Source of the DNA: Akkermansia muciniphila
GTDB lineage: Bacteria; Verrucomicrobiota; Verrucomicrobiia; Opitutales; Opitutaceae
Length of the DNA: 64,000 nt
Assembly (NCBI GenBank): GCA_945888375.1
Contig: CAMCZZ010000020.1
Coordinates: 1 to 64,000, forward strand
Direction: 5' to 3'
Shown: positions 51,777 to 61,489 of the stretch, in pieces
How positions within the stretch are numbered: the stretch's first letter is position 1
How the letters are laid out: each line of letters opens with the position of its first letter
Program-made: the position numbers and the translations under genes
Notes under the pieces: generated by a model
Told to the model about the DNA's origin: nothing
The model's database searches: none
Seen by the model: the letters and a program-made list of their open reading frames with translations, nothing else

Positions 51777-54700
51777 GTGCACTCCGTGGTTAAAAACTCC
51801 CGCCTCCGCCGCCTCGTCCTCCCCTTCGCCGCCGCCTGGAGTCTTGCCGTCGCGTCCCTGCTCCTCTTCGCCGGCCCGTCCGAACCCGCCGCCCCCGCCG
51901 CTCCGATCCGCGCCGCTGGGATCACCGGGCCCGCCACGGTCGAACTCGCCAAGCTCGAATCCGAAAACGCCCATCCCGCGCCGGAACGCCCCGCTCCGTC
52001 CCTCGTCGACCAGTCCCGCGCCGCCGCCGATCGTAAATCCGCCGGCTGCGTCGAGTGTCATACCGGCATCGAGGACATGCACGCCTCGCCCCACGTGGTC
52101 CTCGGCTGCGTGGATTGCCACGGCGGCGACCCCACCCCCGGCCTGACCATGCGCAAGGCCCATATCGCCCCCCGCCATCCCGAACATTGGCCGTCCTCCG
52201 CCAACCCCGCCGACGCCTCCGTCCTCCTCAACCACGAGTCCCCCGAGTTCATCCAGTTCGTGAACCCCGGCGACCTCCGCGTCTCGGAAAAGGCCTGCGG
52301 CCCCTGCCACGCCGAGATCAACACCCACGTCGGCCACTCCGTCATGCGCCACGGCGCCATGCTCTGGGGCGCCGCCCTCTACAACAACGGCGCCACCCCC
52401 GAAAAGGCCCCCCGCTACGGCCAGGCCTACGGCGCCGACGGCGTGCCCCTCCGCCTCGAGTCCCCCATCCCCGTGACCGACGCGCTGACCCGCATCCACG
52501 CCATCCTGCCCTTCATCGAGCCGCTCCCCCGCTTCGCCCTCGGCCAGCCCTCGAACATCCTCCGCATCTTCGAGCGCGGCGGCGAAAAACAAACCGAACT
52601 GGGCAACCCGAACGCCTTCGAGCCCCCCGGCCGCCCCGTCCGCCGCCTGTCCGAACGCGGGCTCGGCACCAACAACCGCACCGACCCGGTCTACCTGAAC
52701 CTCCAGAAGACCCGCCTCCATGACCCGATGCTGGATTTCATGGGCAGCAACGACCACCCGGGCGACTACCGCTCCTCCGGCTGCACCGCCTGCCACGTCA
52801 CCTACGCCAACGACCGCTCGCCCGTGAACTCCGGTCCCTGGGCAAAATACGGCCACCAGGGCCTGTCGTTCTCCGCCGACCCCATGATCTCCAAGAAGGA
52901 GAAGGGCCACCCGATCAAACACCAGTTCACCCGCTCCATCCCCTCCTCCCAGTGCATGAACTGCCACATGCACCAGGGTAACCTCTTCGTGAATCCCTTC
53001 CTCGGCTACACCTGGTGGGACCAGGAGTCCGACGGCGAGTTCATGTATCCGAAAGAGCAGCACGACCCGTCCGACCCCGAGCAGGTCGGCCTCGCCGTCA
53101 CCACCCCCGAGGCCGCCGCCGCCCGCGGCCTGTGGAAGGACCCCGCCTTCTTCGAAAAAGTCGCCGAGCTGAACCCGAAGCTGAAGGAAACCCAGTTCGC
53201 CGACTACCACGGCCACGGCTGGATCTTCCGCGCCGTGTTCAAGAAGGACAAGGAGGGCAACCTGCTCACCCTCGACGACAAGATCATCCCCTCGTCCGAT
53301 TCGGAGAAATTCAAGAAGGCCGTCCACCTGAAGGACGTCCACCTCGCCCGCGGCATGCAGTGCGTGGATTGCCATTTCACCACCGACGTCCACGGCAACG
53401 GCCTGCTCTCCGCCGAGCCCCGCGCCATCACCGCCATCGAGTGTATCGATTGCCACGGCACCATCGACCGCCGCCCCACCCTCAAGACCTCCGGCGTCGG
53501 CGGCCGCGTCGAGAACGGCCAGATCCTGCCCAACGACCTCGCCGCCGGCATCACCCCCTTCGGTCCCCGCTTCCGCTGGGAAGGCCGCAAACTCTACCAG
53601 CAATCTATGATGGCCAAAGACCTCGTCTGGGAGGTCCCGCAGACCATCGACACCGTCGACCCCACCTCCGCCCACTACAACCCCAAGAGCGCCTACGCCA
53701 AGACCCTCCGCCGCGACGGCCAGACCTGGGGCTCCGTGCCCGCCGGCCCCCACCCCACCGGCTCGCCCCGCGACGCCACCGGCACTCCGAAAGCCCTCGC
53801 CGCGTCCTCGCTCCCCGCTCCGGGCTCCGCGCCGCACGACCTCGCCCACGCCGACGCCAACATCAGCTGCCAGGTCTGCCACACCTCCTGGGCCACCTCC
53901 TGCTTCGGCTGCCACCTGCCGCTAAAGGCCAACCAAAAGGTCCCGGGCAACAAGTTCGAGGGTGCCAATTCGCGCTTCTACACCACCTACAACCCCCAGG
54001 TCGTGCGCGACGACGTGTTTATGCTCGGCCTCGACGCGAGCTACAAAAACCACCGCCTCGCCGTCCTGCGCTCGTCCTCCGCCATCATCGTCGGCTCCCA
54101 AAACGCCAACCGCGAGTGGGTCTACTCCCAGCAGCAGACCATCTCCTCCGAGGGCTATTCCGGCCAGGCCTTCAACCCCCACTTCCCCCACACCACGTCG
54201 TCGGTCGGCACGACCAAGGGCTGCACCGATTGCCACCTTTCCACCACCAACGACAACCACGCCTGGATGACCCAGCTGCTCGGCTTCGGCACCGGCACGG
54301 TCAATTTCTTCGGCCGCCACGCCTACGTCGCCAACGGCTCCCACGGCCTCGACGCCGTGGTCTGGACCGAGCGCGACGAACCCCAGGCCGCACTCGGCAG
54401 CCACCTCCACCGTCTCGCCTACCCGCGCAACCACGCCGAGCACCTCGCGAAAAACTCCGTGCTCGCCGAGGCGCATCATCACCACGGCGCGGGCGAGGTC
54501 CTCGACGTCCTCCAGCGCGGCGAATACCTCTACGCCGCCTGCGGCGAGGGCGGCTTCGTGGTCTTCGACATCGCCAACGTCGACAACAAGGGCTTCTCCG
54601 AACGCATCGTCACCGCGCCCGTTTCCCCCCTCGGCCAACGCCTCGCGGTGAAGACGAGGTTCGCCACCAGCGTGGTCGCGCCCTCCACCCTCGCCCTCGA

Positions 54701-55748
54701 TCCCCTCCGCTCGCGTTTGCCCGAAAACGAGGAGCAACCCATCGGCCTGAACTACGGCTTCATCTACATCACCGACCGTGAGGAAGGCCTTGTCGCCGTC
54801 CTCGCCGCCACCCTCCTCGACGGCGACCCGGCGAACAATTTCTTCAACGACAAGGACGTCGTGCGCTTCAACCCCGACGGCGTGCTCGCCGGCGCCACCC
54901 ATGCCTACATGGCCGGCACCCGCCTCTACGTCGTCTGCGCCGCCGGCCTGGCCGTGGTGGACGTCGCCGATCCCTTCCACCCCAAACTCCTCGCCGCACC
55001 CGTCGCCGGCCTCCTCCGCGATCCGCGCAAGCTCGCCGTGCAGTTCCAGCACGCCTTCGTGACCGACGCCGACGGCGTGAAGGTTTTCGATCTCTCCGCG
55101 CCGCTCGCGCCCAAGCTCATCGCCACGCTGCCCCTCGCCCACGCCGAGGGCCTCTACGCCGCCCGCACCTACCTCTACGTCGCCGACGGCCCCGACGGTC
55201 TGGCCATCGTCGACATCAAGAACCCCGCGCAACCCCGCATGCACAGCCACTTCACCGCCGACGGCGCCTTGAACGATACCCGCGCCATCCAGATCGGCGC
55301 GGTCAACGCGTCCATGTTCGGCCTCGTCGCGGACGGCAAAAACGGCCTGCGCGTCGTCCAGCTCATCAGTCCCGAGAACCAGCCCAACTACATGGGTTTC
55401 TCACCCGAGCCGAAACCGAAGCTCATCGCCACCTACCCGACCGCCGGGCCCGCCGTGGCCGTCAGCCGCGGCCTGGATCGCGACCGCGTGGTGGACGAGA
55501 CCGGCGGCCAGACCGTGGTATTCGGCCGGCGCGGCAGCCGCCCCTTCCACGAGCCGGAGTGGCTGAAGTTCCTGCAACACGCCGACGGCACCCCCTACCG
55601 GGTCGAGGACGTGCAAACCCAACCCGACGGCACCCTCGTGAGCACCGGCGGGACCGCCCTCGTCCCCGCAGCCTACGTCAGCCCCGAGCCCGCCGAGATC
55701 GCCGAACCCCAGCCCCGCCCCCGTCTAGAACGCCGCCCGACGCGTTGA
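51777..55748 (+). CDS. Large decaheme c-type cytochrome fused to a C-terminal LVIVD-type beta-propeller (1323 aa)
   Basis: GTG start; ten CXXCH motifs (CVECH, CVDCH, CGPCH, CTACH, CMNCH, CVDCH, CIDCH, CQVCH, CFGCH, CTDCH), then repeats such as YVVCAAGLAVVDVADPFHPKLLA and YVADGPDGLAIVDIKNPAQPRM. Confidence 0.88.
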   Translation: MHSVVKNSRLRRLVLPFAAAWSLAVASLLLFAGPSEPAAPAAPIRAAGITGPATVELAKLESENAHPAPERPAPSLVDQSRAAADRKSAGCVECHTGIEDMHASPHVVLGCVDCHGGDPTPGLTMRKAHIAPRHPEHWPSSANPADASVLLNHESPEFIQFVNPGDLRVSEKACGPCHAEINTHVGHSVMRHGAMLWGAALYNNGATPEKAPRYGQAYGADGVPLRLESPIPVTDALTRIHAILPFIEPLPRFALGQPSNILRIFERGGEKQTELGNPNAFEPPGRPVRRLSERGLGTNNRTDPVYLNLQKTRLHDPMLDFMGSNDHPGDYRSSGCTACHVTYANDRSPVNSGPWAKYGHQGLSFSADPMISKKEKGHPIKHQFTRSIPSSQCMNCHMHQGNLFVNPFLGYTWWDQESDGEFMYPKEQHDPSDPEQVGLAVTTPEAAAARGLWKDPAFFEKVAELNPKLKETQFADYHGHGWIFRAVFKKDKEGNLLTLDDKIIPSSDSEKFKKAVHLKDVHLARGMQCVDCHFTTDVHGNGLLSAEPRAITAIECIDCHGTIDRRPTLKTSGVGGRVENGQILPNDLAAGITPFGPRFRWEGRKLYQQSMMAKDLVWEVPQTIDTVDPTSAHYNPKSAYAKTLRRDGQTWGSVPAGPHPTGSPRDATGTPKALAASSLPAPGSAPHDLAHADANISCQVCHTSWATSCFGCHLPLKANQKVPGNKFEGANSRFYTTYNPQVVRDDVFMLGLDASYKNHRLAVLRSSSAIIVGSQNANREWVYSQQQTISSEGYSGQAFNPHFPHTTSSVGTTKGCTDCHLSTTNDNHAWMTQLLGFGTGTVNFFGRHAYVANGSHGLDAVVWTERDEPQAALGSHLHRLAYPRNHAEHLAKNSVLAEAHHHHGAGEVLDVLQRGEYLYAACGEGGFVVFDIANVDNKGFSERIVTAPVSPLGQRLAVKTRFATSVVAPSTLALDPLRSRLPENEEQPIGLNYGFIYITDREEGLVAVLAATLLDGDPANNFFNDKDVVRFNPDGVLAGATHAYMAGTRLYVVCAAGLAVVDVADPFHPKLLAAPVAGLLRDPRKLAVQFQHAFVTDADGVKVFDLSAPLAPKLIATLPLAHAEGLYAARTYLYVADGPDGLAIVDIKNPAQPRMHSHFTADGALNDTRAIQIGAVNASMFGLVADGKNGLRVVQLISPENQPNYMGFSPEPKPKLIATYPTAGPAVAVSRGLDRDRVVDETGGQTVVFGRRGSRPFHEPEWLKFLQHADGTPYRVEDVQTQPDGTLVSTGGTALVPAAYVSPEPAEIAEPQPRPRLERRPTR
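53806..53830 (+). repeat. Period-7 repeat inside the decaheme/propeller CDS
   Basis: CCTCGCT CCCCGCT CCGGGCT CCGC. Confidence 0.5.
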
Positions 55749-55985
55749 GCCTTCATCGCCAACCCGTCCGAACCTGTTGGCATACAGCCGTTTAGACCAT
55801 TTCAAATAGAGTTGTAACCAATGAAAGCGGAGAATTTCCGCAAAAGGCGCAAAAGATCCCATCGCGCATCAAGCGCCACAAGCGCCTGTAGGCGCGCGGA
55901 AGTGCCTCACCGGAGGAAGAGAAGTTTTGTGACTTTTTACGGCCATAACTTCATTTGAAGGGCTGTAGGTAACGGACCAACCCCA

Positions 55986-56070
55986 TGGTGCCCGGGAGCG
56001 GACTCGAACCGCTACACCTTTCGGCACAGGCTTCTGAGACCTGCGTGTCTACCAATTCCACCACCCGGGC
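55986..56070 (-). tRNA. tRNA-Leu (anticodon CAG)
   Basis: Minus strand GCCCGGGTGGTGGAATTGGTAGACACGCAGGTCTCAGAAGCCTGTGCC...GGTTCGAGTCCGCTCCCGGGCACCA; class II variable arm, encoded CCA, CTCAGAA anticodon loop. Confidence 0.95.
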
Positions 56071-56169
56071 GGATGAGGGAGGGAAAACCCATTCGCCCCG
56101 CCCGATACAGGTAAGCCCGGATTTAAGCGGCTACCACAAATCCAGTCCGCCCTCGGTCGGCCAAACGCC

Positions 56170-56449
56170 TTAACGCGAAAAAACGGCCAGATCCGCCCGC
56201 GCGTGCTGCATCTCCGCCAAAATTACCCCCTGTGTGCTGTAGGAGTTGGCTGCCCGCCGGCGTGATCGTCACCGCTCGTCCCATCCGATCAAACAAACGA
56301 CACCCCAAATCACGTTCCAAGGCCTTGATCGCGTGGCTCACCGCCGACTGCATGAGACTTAATTCCTTGGCCGCCTGCGTGAAACTCCCCAATCGAGCCA
56401 AGGTGGCGAAAGCGAGCAGTTTGCGGCTATCGAGGATGGACTGGGACAT
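56170..56449 (-). pseudogene. LysR-family regulator remnant (HTH domain only, frameshifted)
   Basis: LLAFATLARLGSFTQAAKELSLMQSAVSHAIKALERDLGCRLFDRMGRAVTITPAGSQLLQHT, then a shift at the C5 run (56226-56230) to ILAEMQHARADLAVFSR*; no effector domain follows. Confidence 0.8.
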
Positions 56450-56481
56450 GGAAAACGGTCGCGTGTTGGGAGAGCTACCCA

Positions 56482-57456
56482 TTAGCACGATTCAAGCCAC
56501 CGCCCGCATCCGACCTTTTCATGAACTATTTTCATGCGATTGCCACGGGCAGACTCGCGCCTTGTTCTGACGGTTTTCCTGCGCTCCGCCCGCCACCCGA
56601 TGGCTGAACCCTCTCTCCCTTCCACGCCCTGACCGGCGGCGCCTTTGACCCCACCCTCGGCGCCGCCCTGGACCAGCACCGTCGCCAGCGAGGGCATCGC
56701 CTTCCAATTCGCCCTTTCCGGGTCATACACCTCCACTTCCGCGTGGGCCTCACCCTGAGTGTGGGATTCTCCGCCCACCACCCACAGCCAGCCGTTCGCC
56801 GCCACCGCCGCGTTGCCCGCCCGGGGCGTGGGCAATGGCTTCGCCAGGCTGCTCCAGCGTCCCGTCGCGAGGTCATAGACGTCCACCGGCGCCACCAGCA
56901 GCGAGAACAACTCCCCCGTCGCATGCGAGGTCGTCCGTCCTCCCGCCGCGTAGATGCACCCACCGATCTCCACCGCGCAGAAATGATCCCGCGCGTGCGG
57001 TGCATCGGGTAGCACCGTCCACTCCCCCGTCACTAGATTAACCCGGTCTAGCCAGGGCACAAAGCCCCCCATGTGACCATCCACGATGCCCGCGACCACA
57101 TAAAGATCGTCTCCCACCACCACCGCGCCGGCCCCGCCCCGCCGCCGGCTCTCCGGCACCTCCGGTCCGCGCGACCAGGTCTCCGTCGCCGGATCATAGA
57201 CGGGGATGTGATCCAAGGGCTTCTCCCGGGGGAACCCGCCCGTCATTGCCCCCGGGAGGTAAATGCGCTCCCTCCACACCACCGCTTGAAAATGATGTAT
57301 CTCCATCGGTGCTTCCGCCGCGCGCCGCCACGTTGAGGTCTTGGGGTCAAAACTGTTCACCGGCTTCAGCCCCCGTCCGCCCAGCAGATGCAGGTGGTCC
57401 CCGCAGGCGACGAAGCCGCCCTCATGCCGCGCCGAGGGCGTCCCGGTGCAGGTCAT
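56482..57456 (-). CDS. Kelch-repeat protein, probably degraded at the C-terminus
   Basis: Kelch motifs (FVACGDHLHLLGGRG, YVVAGIVDG, YAAGGRTTS, WVVGGESH); last ~70 aa are non-kelch and the N-terminus starts mid-repeat. Confidence 0.7.
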   Translation of the reverse strand: MTCTGTPSARHEGGFVACGDHLHLLGGRGLKPVNSFDPKTSTWRRAAEAPMEIHHFQAVVWRERIYLPGAMTGGFPREKPLDHIPVYDPATETWSRGPEVPESRRRGGAGAVVVGDDLYVVAGIVDGHMGGFVPWLDRVNLVTGEWTVLPDAPHARDHFCAVEIGGCIYAAGGRTTSHATGELFSLLVAPVDVYDLATGRWSSLAKPLPTPRAGNAAVAANGWLWVVGGESHTQGEAHAEVEVYDPERANWKAMPSLATVLVQGGAEGGVKGAAGQGVEGREGSAIGWRAERRKTVRTRRESARGNRMKIVHEKVGCGRWLESC

Positions 57457-57826
57457 CTCGCCCCACCCGGAAGCTGCCAGCTGCGACTCCTACGCTCCGG
57501 CCTGGGATAACCCAAGCCCGAGAAACCAGCCCGCGCCACACAAGGCACGACTCCATGAAAGCAAAGATAGCATCATAGGAGCAGCAAGCGGCCCTTTTAT
57601 CGCGTTTCAAATGAGCACCCTTTTTTTTCGGCAAACTCTGCGCTTCTAATTCCCGGATATCCCTAAAAGTTATGACAGCGTATTACCTCGGGCGAATTGC
57701 GTGCCCCCTGCTTTTTTCTATATTAACATAACTCCTTTTAGACACTGTTACACTTCTGCCCTGCATTCGTCTTTTACCTCGTTTGATCCTCTGCCTTTCC
57801 CCCGTCTTTTTATACCCGTCATTCCA

Positions 57827-60052
57827 ATGCTCCGCCATTTGATTCCCGCCTTGATCGCGCTCGCGCCCGCCTTTAACTCCTCGGCTCTCGCCAGCGTTCC
57901 CGCCTCCGAAACAGACTGGCCCGCCTACATGGCCCAGCACGATTTGGTCTGGGACAAGAAAGTTCCCGAAGGCTTCTTCAACGGCGCCTTCCTCGGTGAC
58001 GGCGTCACCGGCGGCATGGTTTACAAAGACCCCGCCGAGCCCAAGGGCCTGCGCCTGCTCATGGGCCGCTATGACATCATCGCCCACTCGATGATTCCCA
58101 AGTTCGAATACTGCGTTCCCCGCCTCTTCGCCGGCGACATCCTGCTCACTCCGGCCGGCCAACCCACCGAGGAATCCCTCCGCCTTGATCTCTGGAACGC
58201 GGAGTCCCGCGGCGCCACCGTCACCGACAAGGGGCGTCTCGAGTGGCGAACCTACGTTCACCGCACCGAGCACGCCTTCATCTTCGTCGTTAAAGCCTCC
58301 GGGGGCGAATCCGCCTCCTCCCTCCGTGTGCGCGAACAATGGGGCGTCAGCCCCGCCTTCTACCAAAAGAAGGTCGATCCCGAGACCATGGCGGACAAAC
58401 TCCCGCCCAAGCCCGTCACCGAGTCTCGCGACGCCGGTGTCACCCTCATTACCCAGCGCCTCGTCGCCCGGGCCGCCCACGCCGTCGCCTGGACCGTTTT
58501 ACAGCCGTCGTCCGACACCCGCATCCTCATCGCCACCTTAGGCGCCGCCTACGACGAAAAGCAACCTCACGAAGCCTCCATGGCCCGCGCCCAGGCCGAG
58601 GCCCTAGAACGCCTCGCCGCCGTCCGCCAGATCCCCCTCGCCACCCTCGACTCGACCCATCGCGCCTGGTGGCACGCCTACTACCCCAAGAGCCGCCTCG
58701 ACCTGCCCCAGGACCCCGCCTGGCAGAGCTTCTGGTGGAAACAAATTTACAAGTTCGCCGCCGCCTCCGCCGAAGACTCCTCCTACGTAATGGATACTCA
58801 GGGCCCCTGGATCACCAACTCCGGCTGGTCCGCCGTCTGGTGGAACCTTAACGTCCAGCTCTCCTACCTCCCTGCCTTTTCCGCCAACCGCCTCGACGTA
58901 GGCCGCTCCCTGCTCAACGGCCTAGAACGCATGCACCGCTCCGGCGTCCTCTCCCAAAACGCCGGCAAATATTCCGCCGATTCCCTTTGGATCGGCCGCG
59001 CCGCCGACTTCAAGGGCGCCGGCACCTGGGGCGAAGAGATCGGCAACCTCACCTGGGCCCTCCAGCTCGGCTGGCGCTACTACCGCCACACCGGCGACGA
59101 ACGCATCGCCCGCTGGCTCTTCCCCCTGCTCAAGGGCGATATTAATCACTACCTCCACCTTCTTAAAGAAGCCCCCGACGGCAAACTCCGCCTCCCTCCG
59201 TCTCGCTCGCCTGAATACGAGAACTGCATGAAGGACCGCGAGCTTGTATCCGATGCCAACTATGCCCTCTCCTCTCTCCACTGGGCGCTCCGCACCATTC
59301 TCGATCTCGACACCCGCCTCGGCCTGAAAGACCCGCTCCGTCCCCGTTGGGAAGAAACCCTCCGTCGCATCCCCGAAATGCCCGCCGACGAGACCGGCCT
59401 CATGATCGGCTCCGACCAACGCTACGACACCAGCCACCGCCACTACTCCCACCTCCTCGGCCTCTACCCCTACCACCTCGTAAATCCCTTCGCCGACGCC
59501 GCCTCCGCCGACCTCTACCGCCGCTCGGTGGACCGCTGGGCCTCTCTGCCACAATCGCTTCAGGGCTACAGCTACACCGGCGCCTGCGCCATGTATGCCA
59601 CCCTCGGCGACGGGGAAAAGGCCATCACCTCGCTCGATAAACTCCTCCCCCGCATCGAGCCCAACAAGCTCTACACCGAAGGCGGCGGCCAGGTGATCGA
59701 GACCCCGCTCTCCGCCGTCGAATCGGTCAACTACCTCCTCCTCCAAAGCTGGGGCGACACCGTCCGCGTCTTCCCCGCCGTGCCCGCCCGCTGGCGCGAC
59801 GCCTCCTTCCGCGATTTCTCCGCCGAAGGCGCCTTCCTCGTCAGCGCCCGCCGCGAAGGCGGCCGCACCACTTGGGTCCGTGTCCATAGCCAGGCCGGTT
59901 CGCCGCTCCGTTTAAAGATCGACGGCTTCGCATCCACCCCCGCGATCAAGCTCCCCCCTGCCGGCAAAGCCCAGCCCCTCGGCCCCGGCCTCTGGGAAGT
60001 CACGCTCCCCGCCGGCTCCGCCATCGAGTTCAGCCAAGCCGCCCCGCACTGA
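57827..60052 (+). CDS. Glycoside hydrolase family 95-like protein (alpha-L-fucosidase-type), secreted
   Basis: Signal peptide; NGAFLGDGVTGGMVYKD, WITNSGWSAVWWNLNVQLSYLP, RHYSHLLGLYPYHLV. Confidence 0.8.
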   Translation: MLRHLIPALIALAPAFNSSALASVPASETDWPAYMAQHDLVWDKKVPEGFFNGAFLGDGVTGGMVYKDPAEPKGLRLLMGRYDIIAHSMIPKFEYCVPRLFAGDILLTPAGQPTEESLRLDLWNAESRGATVTDKGRLEWRTYVHRTEHAFIFVVKASGGESASSLRVREQWGVSPAFYQKKVDPETMADKLPPKPVTESRDAGVTLITQRLVARAAHAVAWTVLQPSSDTRILIATLGAAYDEKQPHEASMARAQAEALERLAAVRQIPLATLDSTHRAWWHAYYPKSRLDLPQDPAWQSFWWKQIYKFAAASAEDSSYVMDTQGPWITNSGWSAVWWNLNVQLSYLPAFSANRLDVGRSLLNGLERMHRSGVLSQNAGKYSADSLWIGRAADFKGAGTWGEEIGNLTWALQLGWRYYRHTGDERIARWLFPLLKGDINHYLHLLKEAPDGKLRLPPSRSPEYENCMKDRELVSDANYALSSLHWALRTILDLDTRLGLKDPLRPRWEETLRRIPEMPADETGLMIGSDQRYDTSHRHYSHLLGLYPYHLVNPFADAASADLYRRSVDRWASLPQSLQGYSYTGACAMYATLGDGEKAITSLDKLLPRIEPNKLYTEGGGQVIETPLSAVESVNYLLLQSWGDTVRVFPAVPARWRDASFRDFSAEGAFLVSARREGGRTTWVRVHSQAGSPLRLKIDGFASTPAIKLPPAGKAQPLGPGLWEVTLPAGSAIEFSQAAPH

Positions 60053-60292
60053 TCATCCCTGCCCGGACAGGGTGTCGATTGGCAACCTGCCTCTGGTATT
60101 CCGAGATTGCTCGCGGAGATCCGCCGGGATCTCGCGGGCATCTGGTAACCTGCTTAATCCCATCGATGCACCTTTTGGTGCGACTCGGGCTTCGCCGTTC
60201 GCCACCTATTCTGCGAGCAAGCCTCGTCTAATCGCACCCTTTTGGGGTTCTGGGATCCACCGTGGTTGGCTGGGATGAGCCGGACCGTGAAA

Positions 60293-61471
60293 TCACTCCG
60301 CCACCTGAACCTCAAGCCGCAGGAACCCAGAACCGCCCGGCATCGCCTCGGCGGGTAACTTGAAGCACGCCCACTCATGTCCAGAAGGCGGGGTAGGCCA
60401 GCCCGCCGGCACCGGCGCCGCCACCGGGACCAAGGTCCAATTCGCCAGATCGGTAGAGCCTACCACCCGGTAAATCAGCTCGCCGCTGCGCGCCGTGGCA
60501 CCGCTCCACGCCGCACCCGCGCGCACCGCAAAGACCAGCGCCGGGCCTGCCGCATCGCCGCCGGTCGGCGGCACCAGCCAGAAACCCGGCGTCTCCGGCG
60601 CGTCAGCCGCATTGGTCGGATCGCTGGCGCCCATGGCATATTCGAGGAGGTTCGGCGCGCCATCACCGTCGGGATCGTTCGCAGCGCCGCTGATCGCGCC
60701 GTGCGCCGCGAGGTGCTTCGCCAGGCTCGGCAGGCCCGCGCCCGTCGCCGCGAGCGCCGCCGGTTCGCGACCGTCGATCTGGCGCAGGTAATCAATCAAA
60801 TCCGAACGTTCGCCGGCGCTCAGCTCCACCAACCGGCCGTGCCGCTTGGAGGGATCCGCCGCCATCTGCGTTATCCAAGTCTCCAAAGTCGCCAAGCCGC
60901 CATCGTGGCCGTAGGGCGGCGTCGCCCACAAGCCACGCAGGGTCGGCGTATCAAAGCCGTCGAGCGAACCGCCGAGACGGGTGCCGGATGAGGCCTTCAA
61001 CGTGCCGACATCGTGCAGCACGCCCAGCGGGCTGTCGGTGAAATGCTGACCACCGTGGCAGGAGTAGCAGGCCAGCCGATTAAACAAGGCCCGGCCCCGC
61101 AGGCCTGCCGGAGTAAGATCGCCATCAGCCGCGCGGTGGGGGCTCTCGGGATACGTCGCGAGAGAGGCGACGTAGGCCGCCATAGCATCGAGACCGGCGC
61201 TGCGGCCGGCCTTGGCATCGCCCAGCGGTTGCGCGCGGGTGCCGGCATGGAAATCCGCCGAGTTCATCAGGCCATCACCGAGGCCAAGCGCGCGGATCTG
61301 ACCCTCAAAGTCCTGCACTTCGTCGAAATTGGCCGTCCAGTGAAGGCGACCGTGGGCGGTGCCCGCCCGACCGCGCAGGTCGATGGTGTTGCGCAGGCCT
61401 TCGCCGAGGTGGGTGAAATCCCACACCCGCCCGTCGTGCCCGCCATCGAGGTGGCAGGAGGCGCAGCTCAT
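60293..61471 (-). pseudogene. C-terminal half of a di-heme cytochrome c peroxidase/MauG-like protein, split from 61490-62824 by one TAA
   Basis: CASCHLDGG and CYSCHGG; reads in frame into the upstream ORF across TAA 61490-61492; C-terminal NLLEYAMGASDPTN and VVGSTDLANW. Confidence 0.75.
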
Positions 61472-61489
61472 GTAGCCTTCAAAGTTCAG

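Noticed and set aside
50649-53915. 1088-aa minus-strand ORF
   Set aside because: Shadow ORF opposite the barrel and decaheme genes; low-complexity Gly/Val/Glu/Ala composition caused by strong GC3 bias, no recognisable domain
53015-54781. 588-aa Arg-rich plus-strand ORF
   Set aside because: Alternative frame of the large cytochrome, composition typical of GC-rich shadow frames
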